Source: Paroedura picta | Taxonomy: Eukaryota > Chordata > Lepidosauria > Squamata > Gekkonidae | Assembly: GCF_049243985.1 (NCBI RefSeq) | Contig: NC_135375.1 | Span: 23,994,490-24,058,489, forward strand | DNA length: 64,000 bases | Reading direction: 5' to 3' | Part shown: positions 11,218-22,490 of the stretch, piece after piece | Numbering within the stretch: the first letter of the stretch is position 1 | Layout: every line of letters begins with the position of its first letter | The notes under the pieces: generated by a model | The model's database searches: none | What the model saw: the letters and a program-made list of their open reading frames with translations, nothing else | What the model was told of the DNA's origin: nothing | Position numbers and translations under genes: made by a program

Positions 11218-11542
11218 TACACCAAAAGGCAGCTCACCAAACTTATACATTCCTGGGGAAATGATGATTTAGCAACTGACAGCTTGCTACTTCTGTAGTG
11301 CCAGTTTTAAACAGTATCTTCAAACAATGGAGGTCTATGTGTTATGGAAAACAACCACCAGCATTTAAAATAGTAATGAATGTAAAGAATTTAAAAGGGC
11401 CACATATACTCTCTGCAGAGCAGCAGACTGAGCAAAGAATACAAAATAAACGGCAAAGAGTTTTTCATTTCCCTGTGACACACTGCATACTGAAATCAAT
11501 TGTTTAAGGTGATTCTTGGGGCCAACACTAGACAGTAAGTGC

Positions 11543-11655
11543 AGAAGTAAGTGTCGATTGTGGGGAGAAGAAAGGGAATATTATAAGCCGCATTGAGACT
11601 TCATCTAGTAGAGAAAAGTGGCATATAAGAACCTTCTCCTCCTCCTCCTTCTTCT
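11543..11655 (+). mobile_element. tRNA-SINE family A, 3' part
   Basis: Only the body and tail remain, with GTGGGGAGAAGAAAGGG, GCATTGAGACTTC, GGCATATAAGAACC and a CCTCCT/CTTCTT tail. The tRNA head is missing. Confidence 0.8.
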
Positions 11656-12143
11656 AGAGATTAATTGAACCCTGGAAGTCTTGACAATTCAGCCTCTTCG
11701 GCAAGCAGGTACAGCCTTTGGGACTCATTGCTGTCTCTCCCATACTGGCAATGCTGCAGGTGGATGGAACATGCTGGAGACATCACTGATGTCTTGCTGA
11801 GTTGACAACACTGCCAACTTTGGGGGGGGAGGGAGAGTCATCACTGCTCCCCACTGACCAGCCACTATTGGAGCTTCCTGCTGAGTGGGGAACAGTGATG
11901 CAGAGGGGAGGAAGCAAAGGCAGGGGAATGGGTCTCCCCTCCCTTTTCCCCAGTTATACATAAAATATGACCTTGTAAATTAATCTGAAAGGGAAAAACC
12001 ATAATCTAAAATGGTTTGATTAGGAACAAGAATCAATTGAGGAGGGAAAAGGAGGGTGAGAAAGGAAATAACACAGTGCCCTGAGTAGAGTTGGGCACCT
12101 TTAAAATGAACATTTTTCAGATTCATATTTTGGAAAAGACCTA

Positions 12144-12274
12144 GGCCCATTCCGCACACACAGGATAATGCACTTTCAATGTGCTTTGGCAGCTAGATTT
12201 TCCTGTGCAGAACAGGAAAATCAACTTCAAAAGTGCATTGAAAGTGCATTATCTATTGTGTGCAGAATAGGCCC
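12144..12274. mobile_element. Foldback MITE, Harbinger-like
   Basis: A 131-bp palindromic element has one end GGCCCATTCCGCACACA and the other, read inverted, GGGCCTATTCTGCACACA. The arms continue with ATAATGCACTTTCAATG and meet at an inner hairpin, GATTTTCCTG and CAGGAAAATC, around TGCAGAA. Three-base flanks CTA and TAA are compatible with the TWA target sites of PIF/Harbinger elements. There is no coding capacity. Confidence 0.75.
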
Positions 12275-13838
12275 TAAATACCAGTATTCAGGAATATCTA
12301 GAAATATCTGCTTTCCTCCCCGCTCCCCCATTATCCAGAAAATCTGTGAAATGAAGAACAACAGACTTGGGTGCCTTAAGATGCCAGCCCCAAATATTTC
12401 CCAAAGTACTGGAACCAGGAGCAGTTTCAAGCCATGATTTATTTCTGGTACCCTTCCTTTATTTTTTTTTCTCTCTACAGGCTGAATTCAGGCAACCTGC
12501 TCTGAATGACTCTGGTGGGCCCCGATCCCCTTTAAGAAGAAAATATATTATGTGACAAGATCCCCAGTAAATGGCATTCTTTTTTAGATTTCTACCCCAT
12601 TGCACCCATGACTCCTCACAGGCCCCGTTCATTAAAAAGCTGACATATTATCAGTCACTTCTGTTCTGTTACTGGAAGCCATATGAATAAAAAGATCTAT
12701 AAAAATCAATAAGCGTGTAATATTGATCAGAAATAACAGAGTATTTGTTTTGAAAGTCACAGAAGCCATTTACTGTGTTCACATTGGTCTAAGAATTTTC
12801 TCAGCATTCATTCACTGTATCAAATTTGCCCCTACAATTTACAAATTCTTCAATTTCCCCCCCCAAAATGAATCAGCACAATGCAGAGAAATCTACTGAA
12901 TGCTAGAAATCAGTGATATGAAACTTGATTATAAAATAACAAGTAGGGGAGGGAAAATATATCCTTCTGTCTTGCAGCTCCCCCCCCCCACAGTCTCCAG
13001 TTACCATCTCTTTCCCCCTTCTCTCAACCCATTTCCCCCCCTCATTTTTTTCCTTTTAGAATTTTTCTGTCTCCTAACCCTCCTCCACCGTCCTCTTGTG
13101 TGCCTTTTAAATGCACACACGAGGCCAGCCTCAGCATGAGATATTAGTTAGATCTATAACATAAAAAGAAAAATCTCTAGAATCTCCTCATTTAAGTTTA
13201 TACCCCTTTAAAAATCCAAAATAGGACTATATTTATTTATACTTTTGATGTTTCATAGTTGTCATAAGGTTTGCTATTCTGGTATTTTGGTCGGTTGGCT
13301 TGCTTTTTTTTTCCATGGCTGCAACACACAAAATGAACAGTTTTAAGCAAGCACTCCCTAGTGACTCCAGAAATGTGCTCTCTGAGCACTAAACAACCAG
13401 CATGAACTCTATGACCCATCCTTTCTACAGCAGGAGGGAGGCTAGGCCAATATATCATTAAGGAGCTTTGGCCCTGTCTCTTTCAGCTTCTGTAAAACTT
13501 ACCAGCTGTTTAAGTCCCCATCCAACTGTTCTGTAGATGTGCAAATTTTACAGACGTAAATATATCGTGTGCTGTTTCTGTGAAAAATAGCTTCCAGAAA
13601 CCCAACAGAAGCAAAGAGCCTCTATAGAGCAGAGCATTATACAGAAGATAGTAAGATCGGGTCCATCCCTTTTCTACTATCTGTAAACCACTACAACCAC
13701 CCCCCTGGCTAATATCGCCTAGGGTAATCTATTGGGACACAATGACAGGGAGCAGAAAAGTCAAGGGTCTGCAAGGGGAGAGCAGGATATTGATTATTGC
13801 CATCTATTGAGTAAATTGTATTGGGTTTTAATAGGTTT
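12275..13838. other. Intergenic, pyrimidine-rich tract
   Basis: No gene seen. Positions about 12965-13095 are strongly pyrimidine-rich on the plus strand, with C runs, and could adopt triplex structures. The stretch 13140-13620 shows nothing recognisable. Confidence 0.45.
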
Positions 13839-13839
13839 T

Positions 13840-13985
13840 TATAGGCTCTCTCAGCCTCACCCACCTTACAGGGTGTCTGTTGTGGGGAGAGGAAAGGGAA
13901 GGTGACTATAAGCAGCTTTGAGACTCCTCCTGGTAGAGAAAAGCAGTATATAAGAATCAACCCTTCTTCTTCTTTTCTTCTCCTT
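13840..13985 (+). mobile_element. tRNA-SINE family A, 3' part
   Basis: The copy has CTCTCTCAGCCTCACCCACC, GTGTCTGTTGTGGGGAGAGG, TTTGAGACTCCTCC, GTATATAAGAATC and a CTTCTT tail. The tRNA head is absent. Confidence 0.85.
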
Positions 13986-14255
13986 CTATATGTTTATTAA
14001 CCGCCACAAGCCAGCCAGGCCAAGAGTGACAGTCTAGAAATCTAATAATAAATAAATAATACATGTGACAGCCATCTTTTTATTGCAGCTCAGTCCTATG
14101 GCAACAAGGTTCATGGCTGTAGCCAAACATCCTGGGCTAGGAAAGTGAAAAAAAATAACCTGTCATTCACTTGTTTTTGAAACATTTCCAGTCCATCTAT
14201 ATTTATATAGACTCAAAACAATTTTGCTTTATTTGTGGTCTCTTTCTTTTTTGTC

Positions 14256-14352
14256 CTCAAACCGCAGCCAACTTATGGTGACTTCATAGGGTTTTCAAGG
14301 GGCAAGATAGTCACGGGTGGTCTGCCATTGTTGGTTTCTATGTAGGGATCCT
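14256..14352 (-). mobile_element. 5S-type SINE tail, old fragment
   Basis: The plus-strand text CCAACTTATGGTGACTTCAT, AGGGTTTTCAAGGGGCAAGA and GGTGGTCTGCCATTG is the tail of squamate 5S-derived SINEs on the minus strand. The 5S-like head is not present here. Confidence 0.65.
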
Positions 14353-14636
14353 GGGTGAGTTAAGCGTTCACAGTTTTTAATCATCGTCAGATCGCTGACT
14401 GTTAAATCGACCCTTTTAAAAATTTGTGTGTATATGTGTGTTTTGTCTACCATAGTAGATAGAAGTTAGATTCTGCGGAGAAGTTACTTGAGAGAGCCTT
14501 CCTCAAGAGGGAGAGTACTTCCTCCAGTGAGTTCCATCGGAGCTCATTGGTAGGCTGTGGTCAGCAGCAATGTCACCTGACCAACACATGCTGCTCAAGC
14601 AAAAGAACAAGGAAACCATGCGGCTGATTAATAAAT

Positions 14637-14956
14637 AGTTTTCATTCCAATAAGTGGTTCAATTGTGTTATTTATTGAAACCAATATAAAGGCTGAAGAA
14701 TCGTGCAGTAATCAGAAATAATCAAAACAGGGTCCAAGCTAAGTGCCCCGGAATGATATGAGCTGTGAGCCAAAGCAGACATATATTTAAGTTGCAAAAG
14801 CCATCACCCTATCAAGGAAGTAATCACTGAGGAAGCATTCCTGTTGAAAACGGGCACTTACCTTACTCCATTTTGATTATTTCTGATTACTGCAGGATTC
14901 TTCAGCCTTGGTTTCAATATATAACACAATGGAACAATTTATTGGATTGTGAAAAC
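14637..14956. mobile_element. Inverted-repeat element with long arms
   Basis: The left arm is about 14637-14729 and the right arm about 14870-14955. They share AATCAGAAATAATCAAAA, GGCTGAAGAATC, ATTGAAACCAA and the outer GTTTTCA with CCAATAA. The inner part contains CACTGAGGAAGCATTCC and TTGAAAACGGG, a degraded hammerhead-like core. I could not name the family. Confidence 0.8.
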
Positions 14957-15299
14957 ATACACTTTGAGGAATCGGTGGTACTTTGGCTGTGACACATGCT
15001 GCTGGCAAAGCCTCATGGGACTTGTAGTTCATGGGTTTTCCATTCAACCATTGGTGTAAGACAGTTCAGGGGAGGATACAGAAAACACAGGAACATTTAT
15101 GCATGCCAGAAACAGCATCCCTGGAAGTAGCTTACAGGAAAGAATCTTGGCATAGCAAGTTTATAATATTGCCAGGAAACAATGCAGAAAATGCCATGAA
15201 GGGCTAGTGCCGTGCATAATCAAAAATACTCTCATTGCCTTTCCATGGTGAAACCACTGCCACATGCAGAATCCAAAACTGAAACATCTTTGTGAGTTT

Positions 15300-15382
15300 T
15301 CCAGTTGTGCATAACCGACCCTGGTATTTCTTGGTGACCTTCCATTCAAATACTGATCTTGCTTAGCTTGCAAGACCTAACA
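15300..15382 (-). mobile_element. 5S rRNA-derived SINE, old fragment
   Basis: Read on the minus strand it gives GCTAAGCAAGATCAGTATTT, GAATGGAAGGTCACCAAG and AAATACCAGGG. These match the internal promoter region of 5S rRNA (GCTAAGCAGGGTC, then TTGGATGGGAGACC). The tail is missing. Confidence 0.7.
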
Positions 15383-15559
15383 AAATCTTTGAAAAGCAGG
15401 AAGAGTGAGGATAGTTTAAAATATCCCAATTTTCATTATTAGGGCCTTAGAACTGACCACTATGGGCTAAACCCCTCTATGTCTGGGGATATCTAAGAGA
15501 AATGGACCTGAGGAATTGGTGGACAGGTACATATTGAAACAGATATGGAGAAACAGATA

Positions 15560-15782
15560 TGGAGAAGAATTAGCTTTTATACCACCAGGCTGTTCTCTAC
15601 CTTAAGGAATCTCAGTGGCCTACAGTCACTTTCCCTTCTCACAACAGGCACCTTGTGAAGAGTGCTGAGAGAACTGTGACAGAGCCAAAGTCACCCAGCA
15701 GGCTTCATGTGGAGGAGTGAATAATCAAACCTTGTTCCCCAGATTGGACTCCAACATTCTTAACCACTATGGTATGCTGGTT
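15560..15782 (-). mobile_element. tRNA-SINE family A, diverged
   Basis: On the plus strand it starts GAGAAGAATTAGCTTTTATA, passes through CCAAAGTCACCCAGCAGGCT and ends TTAACCACTATGGTATGCTG. It has many substitutions relative to the copy at 10.9 kb, so it is older. Confidence 0.75.
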
Positions 15783-17214
15783 CTCATATCTGTGGTCCCT
15801 GAGCTGTGAAAGGCTTCAGAGGTCAATTGGAACCTTGACATGAACCTGGAAGCAAATTGACAACTAATGTAACTGTTATAGATGGGCACATACCACACAA
15901 ACCAAGTTGGCTCCCATAGTAACCAAAATGGGTTCCTGAGATTTGTGCTCAAAACAGCTGAGACAGGGGGCAGCTTGCTCCTGCAGCTCAGATGTTTTTT
16001 GTTCTAAATAACTGAGCTATGGGAGTAGGCTACCCCCTAGGCTCAGCTGTTTCTGAACAGGCTGTTCCATGTGGATAAGCTGTTTAAAGGGGCTTTTTTG
16101 TGCAGAGCAGAAAGCTCTTATCTCGCTGCTTTCTGCACTTCACAAACAGCCATGATCCATCTCAAACTGCATCAAAATTCAGCAAAGTTTGTGACATTTC
16201 TTCAGTTCCCAGAACTGCTTCCAGAACCATCAAAAAGATAAACTTAGTTCATCAGCCAGTTGGTGCCCATCCCCAGTAACTATCTCAGGACTGGAAACAG
16301 CAGAAACTGGAAAGTTAAATAATAAAGTTGGCACAATTTTTTCTATGAACTGAAGTTTCCAGGGTTTCTTCAGAGATTGCCATCAATCAGCTTTGTCCTC
16401 GCTGCCCTTTGAACCCCTTCCTTTGACCTTCTCCTTACAGAGGATTTAGCAGCAGAAAAAGAATTTAGAATGCCAAACCAAGTCTCTCAGCCCCATTCTT
16501 CCTTTTTTCTGTCATGTTTCCTATAAACCTCCCATAGCTTAAAAAGTCTCAGAGGAAAGCTCTATAAAGAAACACTTTTCAATAAGGGTGGGGAAATCCT
16601 TGTTCGGACCATGACCCAGTGGAGCATATTGCTGGAAGTTAACTAATCTCATTCTTGAGTGCTAGCCAGTTTTGCTCATGAGCAACTTGACCCAATTTGC
16701 CATTATGCTTTACATCCACAGAGACAGTGGCACACAATTGTCACTTTGCTATGTTTTACTGCTAGCTCCAATTTTTAAAGAATTTTTTTTCACTATTTGG
16801 CATATGAGTCTTTCTGATTAGCTATATAATGGTTGCTGATCTGTTTGGAAATGCAGCAGCTCACACATGCACATTTTCTCACAGCCCTCTGTGCAAAAAA
16901 TTGCCACCTGCAGGAAGATCGATTTCATCTACTGTGCAGGTGCAAACACTGCTGCATGGAAGAATGAGATGAAACTTACTTACTACAGCTATGGCACAGC
17001 TGCAAAGCTGATCAGCACAATGCTTGAGATGGACACCAAACAATGAAAGCAAGTCAAGCCAACCTGAGGCTCTGCTCATGAAAGACTGTGGCTGACAGTG
17101 GAGATACTTTACTGACCAGACATGTTTGCCACAAAATCCTCAGAATCACTTATCTTAAGAGCATGAAGCTTAGGTATGACCGATGATGATGATGATGATG
17201 ATTAGATTTATGAT
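15783..17214. other. Intergenic, nothing firm
   Basis: No gene or clear repeat end was recognised. A GATGAT run lies at 17181-17202, at the edge of an old 5S-type SINE. Confidence 0.4.
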
Positions 17215-17430
17215 GCTGATATGGTAGCAGCCTGGATAGGTCAGGCTGGCCAAAGTCAATCAGTGTTTGGAAGCTCAGTAGGGTTTGTCCATTATTAGCC
17301 CTTGAATGGGAGATCATCAAGAAAGATGAAGAGGAAGGTGATAGCAAAATAACTCCGGTTCATCTCTTGTCTTGAAAACTTGATGATCATAAATTAGGTG
17401 TGACTTGATGGCACTTAATTCTAATTATTG
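17215..17430 (+). mobile_element. 5S rRNA-derived SINE, strongly diverged
   Basis: The string GTTTGGAAGCTCAGTAGGGT then TTGAATGGGAGATCATCAAG follows the 5S pattern. The end CTTGTCTTGAAAACTTGATG and GTGTGACTTGATGGCA matches the usual tail. The head is badly eroded. Confidence 0.6.
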
Positions 17431-17716
17431 TTCTGGCTGTGCTAGTTTGGGGTGGGTTTACTTTTGCATGTTCAAGCCACACTATTTGCATGTCTGTCCA
17501 AGTCACCATGACTGAAATAACTGAAGTAAAATTTCCATAACACCTCATATGACACTGAGTCCATTCCACATTGAGTAAGTCATCCCCCAGCTAGTGGTAT
17601 TCCCTTGCAAATCATCCATTGTTGAGTAATCCAAATAAATATTCTGCATGTAAATGTGAACTCCACCTAAAGTTTGGACATCTAGAATCTGCTTCCTAGG
17701 AGACATCTTTTTTAGC

Positions 17717-17947
17717 GCAGAAGAAGAGGACATGGCTTTTATATCTCACTTTTCTCTACCTTGAGGAGCCTCAAAGCAGCTTAAAATCTCCTTTCCTTCC
17801 CCTCCTTACATAGGCACAGCGTGAGTGTGTTCTTTTAGGGAACTGTGACTGGCCCAGGGTTACCCAGCAGGCTTCATGTGACGGACTGAGGAATCAAACC
17901 AAGTTCTCCACATTAGGTCTGCTGGTCCTAACCACATCCTCACTCTG
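17717..17947 (-). mobile_element. tRNA-SINE family A, diverged
   Basis: The plus strand has CAGAAGAAGAGGACATGGCT, TTTTATATC, CTCTACCTTGAGGAGCCTC and GGGTTACCCAGCAGGCTTCA. It ends GGTCCTAACCACA. Orientation is minus. Confidence 0.8.
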
Positions 17948-18720
17948 GTGGTAATGACATTCTTAGCGATTGTCTACCTCACCCATAGAGGCTGGCATTG
18001 CAGTTCTTTAATACCCTTCTAATTCCAGTTCTCTAATGTCTTGTGTGGATCTCTGGAATGTATTCAGATTTTGGAACAATCTCTTACAGGATGTGCCTCC
18101 AGACCTTCAGTTATTGATATCTAATTAGGTCACTTTGTGAAGCTGGTGACACATGGTAGCTCTGATTCGATGGACTGTTTTTAGTGCTTATTGATATGCT
18201 AGATGTTTTAATGCTGCTGCTTGTCTCCATGCTCGTGGCTAATTTTAATTGCTAATTCAGTGATAAGATTTCATAATTAGTTTGGGGGATGGAAATTTGG
18301 AAAACCACCTTGGGTGGGATATTGAGTCTTCAAAATAATAAACAAAACAAACATTGTTGGATCTGGCTCTTTGTTCTAACCAAGAAGGGCCAAACTCTTG
18401 AAGATAATTTGCTAATAGGTCATCCTGCTCTATTATCGCTGATTCACAGTTGCCTCACAGGTCTCTGCAGCTCTTAATTACTTTCTCTGTCTCATTGTCA
18501 GGCTTCCTCAGCCATCTGTGCGGCTCCATTTAGCATCCAAGAGCAGTCCATGAGCTGCTAATGTGACAAATTCTTTGATTAGCCATATTTTTTTTGTGTG
18601 CCCCGATTGGCTAAAACATGAGATGGTTGAGAATGATGCTTAACCAAAACCTAAAAAAGGAACACAACCCAACCTTAACAGGTAGGGACTCAGAAGTTGA
18701 GCTGTACAATAAAATAATGT
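17948..18720. other. Intergenic, possibly conserved stretch
   Basis: No gene. The part 18170-18280 is non-repetitive and rich in TAAT/ATTA motifs (GGCTAATTTTAATTGC, CATAATTAG), as homeodomain-bound enhancers often are. This is only a composition-based suspicion. Confidence 0.3.
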
Positions 18721-18734
18721 AAAACTTCATGATT

Positions 18735-18965
18735 ATTTATTATAGTGCACAGTTAAAAACAGTAAAAACTTTATAAAAACTATACCAAACTAACAGCGCA
18801 TAAGACCAAATGCGTTTCGACCCTACTGGGTCTTCCGCAGTGGGAAGAACTGTGATGATACACTCTTAATTAATATTAATATTAAATTAATATTAAACTC
18901 TTTATAAAGTGTAGCTGAGTGGTTAAACGGGATCTGTAAATTATGGTTCCAACCAATATATGTAA
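18735..18965 (-). mobile_element. Unnamed repeat with hammerhead-like core
   Basis: On the minus strand, positions 18840-18812 read CTGCGGA, A, then GACCC-AGTA-GGGTC, then GAAACGC. This is a five-pair stem between strings that resemble the two halves of a hammerhead ribozyme core. The surrounding AT-rich text, with AAAGTTTTTACTG on the minus strand, looks like an old retroelement end. The family is not identified. Confidence 0.5.
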
Positions 18966-19059
18966 ATTTTATCCTTTTTGGAGACCACCTCCTATTATAT
19001 GTACCTAGGATCACCACTCTTTGCTATTGTTTAATTCTGTGCTGAGAGTGAATCTCATG

Positions 19060-19340
19060 TGTATCTCCCCCTCCCTCCTTCGGGCTGCTGGTGTACTGCA
19101 GCAGGGAGGGGGCGGTCCTGGATCCTCCTCCCCCAACCAAGGGTGTGCCGACGCTCATGGCATGAGATTTGTGTTCATCATCCTTTAATTGTTATTGTTA
19201 TTATGTTAATGTTGTTACCGCCTTCCTGTTTCCAGAATTATGTTACCCATGCCATTTTGTTGTTTCATGTAAACTGCCCTGAGCCTTCAGGTCAGGCAGT
19301 ATATAAATACAATAAACAAACAAACAAATAAATAAAGCCG
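19060..19340 (+). mobile_element. L2-like LINE 3' end
   Basis: It has CATGTAAACTGCCCTGAGCC, TTCAGGTCAGGCAGTATATA and AATACAATAAACAAACAAAC. A CT-rich 3' untranslated part with an AACCAAGGGTGTGCC segment lies upstream. There is no reading frame of note. Confidence 0.7.
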
Positions 19341-20077
19341 CAGCCTTGTTTTACACCAAACAAATAAACTCTTGCACGCGTGCTCATTGTGCGTCGGGAA
19401 TCTGCCTCCCCTCACCCAGCAAATACTAACCAAGGCTGTCTCTGCTTAGCCTCCAAAATCTGAAGAAGTTGAGCTAGCCTGGGCTATCCAGGTATTTAGC
19501 TCTACAGATGCACTTTTGGGGTATATTATTATTTATGGACACTGGAGAATTTAAGAGATAAACATTTTAAATAAACACATTCTCATTTTCTACCCAAAAG
19601 CCCTCTCCCATATAGAAAAAAAAACACATTCATGCTATTTTTAAAAATTAAAAAAAACTCAAACACATTTTTTCGTCATCCACAGTCAGCTGTTACAGCT
19701 GTGCCCAGAGTCACACGTTTCTGCTGGCATCCAAGCTTGAATGCTTGATGAAGCTGTCAAGAAAACAAAATTGATTCCAAAGGCCCATGCATATAAATGA
19801 TGATCCCAAACCTGGCAAGTTAATGCACTAACAGCTAACACAAAACACTACAGTGCTGGGTAAGAGGGCTTATTTCTCTCCAGTGATGGGTTAAATGCAG
19901 AATCATTCAAACTGCTGTCATTCAGAGTACACAAAACAACAATGTTTTTAATTTGTGCCATGAACGGATGTTGCAGCTTGTTGAGAGTAGAAATCCCCCC
20001 ACAGGTTACGAGAAGCATGGTAATGCTAATGGCTTATAACCACATCTGTGGGAGACTTTAAGTGTGCTACGTTCATA
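19341..20077. other. Intergenic, nothing recognised
   Basis: Ordinary AT-rich sequence without a gene, RNA gene or clear repeat boundary. Confidence 0.4.
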
Positions 20078-20352
20078 TTAGAAGAAGAGTTGCTTTTTGT
20101 ATCCCGCTTTTCACTACCCAAAGGAATCTCAAAGCAGTTTGCAATCTTCTTCCCTTTCCTCTCCCCACAACAGACATCCTGTGAGTTTGGTGGGGCTAAG
20201 AGAACCCTGACAGCACTGCTCAGTCAGAACAGCACTATCAGATCTGTGACAAGCTCAAGGTCACCCAGCTGGCTGCATTTGGAGCAGCGGGGAATCAAAC
20301 CTGGCTCACCAGATTAGATGCAGCTGCTATTAACCACTACATCATGCTGGCT
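20078..20352 (-). mobile_element. tRNA-SINE family A, nearly full length
   Basis: The plus strand starts AGAAGAAGAGTTGCTTTTTG, contains CTCCCCACAACAGACATCCT and CTCAAGGTCACCCAGCTGGC, and ends ATTAACCACTACATCATGCT. The A- and B-box regions are still recognisable. Confidence 0.88.
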
Positions 20353-20404
20353 GCTTGACTGATTCTAATTACTTGTTTCTTGGGTCAAAAAGCCCAGACC
20401 AAGA

Positions 20405-20605
20405 TAGCCCAGAGAAGCCTGATCTCACCAGAACTCAGAGATAAACAAGGCTGACCCTGCTTAGTAGTTGGATAGGAAACCACCAAGGAAGTCGTCCAGG
20501 GTTGTGACCCCAATACCGGCAATGGCTACCCCTGAAAGGCTCTTGCATTGAAAACTTTATGGGGTTGCCAAAGGTCAGCTGCAACCCGAAGGCAAACAAA
20601 ACAAA
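20405..20605 (+). mobile_element. 5S rRNA-derived SINE
   Basis: The head AAGCCTGATCTCACCAGAAC, then AACAAGGCTGACCCTGCTTA, then GTAGTTGGATAGGAAACCAC follows 5S rRNA across its internal promoter. The tail has ATTGAAAACTTTATGGGGTT and GGTCAGCTGCAACCCGAAGG. It is the clearest 5S-type SINE in the window. Confidence 0.85.
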
Positions 20606-20994
20606 AAAAGTGTTTTTTTAAATATTTTGACTAAATGAAAAGACTAGGAGGCCCAGTGGAGAATAATGTTGCTGAGCTTCCGATCTCTTTGATGCGGGCT
20701 TTGCACTGTGATCAAATAGGCATAAGAGCCCACGCTGAGGCCCTAAAGGGTTCCATTTGTCTCTCCCTTGCTGTGTAAATAAAACATATGCTGTAAATGG
20801 ACATATTCATTATTCACTTTGCAGCATGACAGATCGAGTGAATACAGACAACCATTTAACAATGGGTAATTTACACTGGCGGGCATACAGCCACTGGTTG
20901 GTCTGTAGCATCCCCCCATTCGGTAAGGAGAATTCTAACACTCCCGTTTTCCTAGCTTTTTGACTGGTATTCATTTTAAATAAATACTCTAGGT

Positions 20995-21315
20995 TAGTGG
21001 TCCCCAACCACCGGGCCGTGGCTCCCTCTCCCCGCCCCCCTGCAGTAAAAAACTTCCCAGTCCACAAGCTTGCGGTCCGGCAAGCTTCTTACTGTGGGAG
21101 GGGGGAGAGGGAAGCAGGGCTGCGCATTTGCCATGCACGGCCGAATCGCGCATGTGCTGCACTTGCCCGCACACGCGCATGCGCAAAAGTGCCGCACAAG
21201 AGCGATTTTGGCTGCACATGGCGCATGTGCGCATGCACAGCTGCTCATGCGCGGCCAGGCAATCGCCCTCCCTGCTGCTTCCGGTCCCCAGCCTGAAAAA
21301 GGTTGGGGACCACAG
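20995..21315. mobile_element. hAT-like non-autonomous element, CpG-rich
   Basis: The ends read AGTGGTCCCCAACC and, inverted, CTGTGGTCCCCAACC. They are flanked by 8-bp duplications CTCTAGGT (20987-20994) and CTTTAGGT (21316-21323), which differ at one base. The inside is CpG-rich, with alternating GC/CA runs and the palindrome CGCGCATGCGCA at 21174-21185, which fits the NRF1 consensus. It has no transposase. Confidence 0.88.
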
Positions 21316-21329
21316 CTTTAGGTGATATA

Positions 21330-21830
21330 ACATTTATTTATTTTCTTAGATTTTTATACTGCCATCCCATACGGCCCAAGGTGGAAGGCGACTGGAAGCC
21401 GCTTTGAGCCTCCTTCGGGTAGGGAAAACCTGCATATAAGAACAACCTCTTCCTCTTCCTCTTCTCATTAAATAACAGTCACAACATAATATATCAATAA
21501 CAATTCTAACAATACATATACATTTAACAGATTACCATAATTAATTCATTGAACAGTTTCAATAGAACAACTTTAACAGAACCCCTAGGGAGGTCAGAGT
21601 CATTCAGATTATGGAGGGTCTGACTGGAGGGGACCACAGGATGTTTTTAGGTTGGATTAACCTCAGTCGAATGCCTGTTGGAGGAGCTTCTCTTTGCAGG
21701 CCCTGCGGAATTCTGGGAGTTCAACCAGGGCCCAGATCTCTTCAGGGAGCTTGTTTCACCAGGTGGGGTCTAGTACACAGAAGGCTCTGGCCCTTGTTGA
21801 GGTCTGACTTACTGCTTTGGGGGCAGGATA
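21330..21830 (-). mobile_element. L2-like LINE 3' region, interrupted by a SINE
   Basis: Minus-strand L2-like sequence has the 3' end at TTTATTTTCTTAGATTTTTA. The ORF end region contains GGCCCAGATCTCTTCAGGGA and AGGCTCTGGCCCTTGTTGAG. A family A SINE piece at 21372-21466 lies inside it, so the SINE is younger. Confidence 0.75.
21372..21466 (+). mobile_element. tRNA-SINE family A, 3' part, nested in L2
   Basis: It has GGCGACTGGAAGCCGCTTTG, AGCCTCCTTCGGGTAGGG, GCATATAAGAACAACC and a TCTTCC tail. The insertion splits the L2-like element around it. Confidence 0.82.
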
Positions 21831-22014
21831 TCAAATGATTATATGCCCAGCATTGTAAATTACTAATGTGAGACTGTCCATAAAAGACATTATATACTCA
21901 GGTACATTATTGGAATGTGGGAAAACTGGGTTGGCATAAAATAAAATGAGGCCCAAGAAATGAACAATGGAGCATTGAGGGTCATTGTTTTATGGTTATT
22001 ATTAGAAATTGGTA

Positions 22015-22490
22015 CCGATGATAGCTATATGGTGCGCTGCCCTGAGCCTCATTTTTAAAAGGAGCAGATTATACATTAAATAATAATAAATTCAATATAG
22101 CTGTGACTCAAGAGAATAATCACAGAAATCAAGAAGTACGCCTGTCCCCCTCCTGAAGCTCAGATGAGCTACTCCAAGAACATCTGAGCCATAAATCTAA
22201 TCCTATCCATTCCTTAAAAATAAAGAAATTGTTGTTTTAAAAAAGAAGAAGAAAGCAGAAGAAAGGAATAATGAGGGGGGAACATTAAAATCCAAGAAAC
22301 TAATAAAGATATGCGTAAAAGAAAGAAAAAATATAACAATCGTGGCAGATCTACACATACATTTCTATAAACAGTTTCCAAATATCTAAAATAGTTTTAC
22401 CTTATTATGTAATATAAATGATGTAAACTGCCCTAAGCCACCTGTGTTGGGAAGGGCAGTTATATGAATCTAAAAATAAATAAAAATACA
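22015..22490 (+). mobile_element. Two L2-like 3' tails
   Basis: Two separate 3' ends are visible. The one at about 22015-22095 has GCGCTGCCCTGAGCC and an AATAATAATAAA tail. The one at about 22385-22490 has TGTAAACTGCCCTAAGCC and AAATAAATAAAAATA. The A-rich sequence between them was not identified. Confidence 0.6.

Noticed and set aside
17165-17205. GATGAT run considered as functional
   Set aside because: A simple microsatellite at the edge of an old SINE.
20989-21333. Cysteine- and alanine-rich frames near 21 kb
   Set aside because: They fall in the hAT-like element. The Cys-Ala-His pattern comes from alternating GC/CA repeats.
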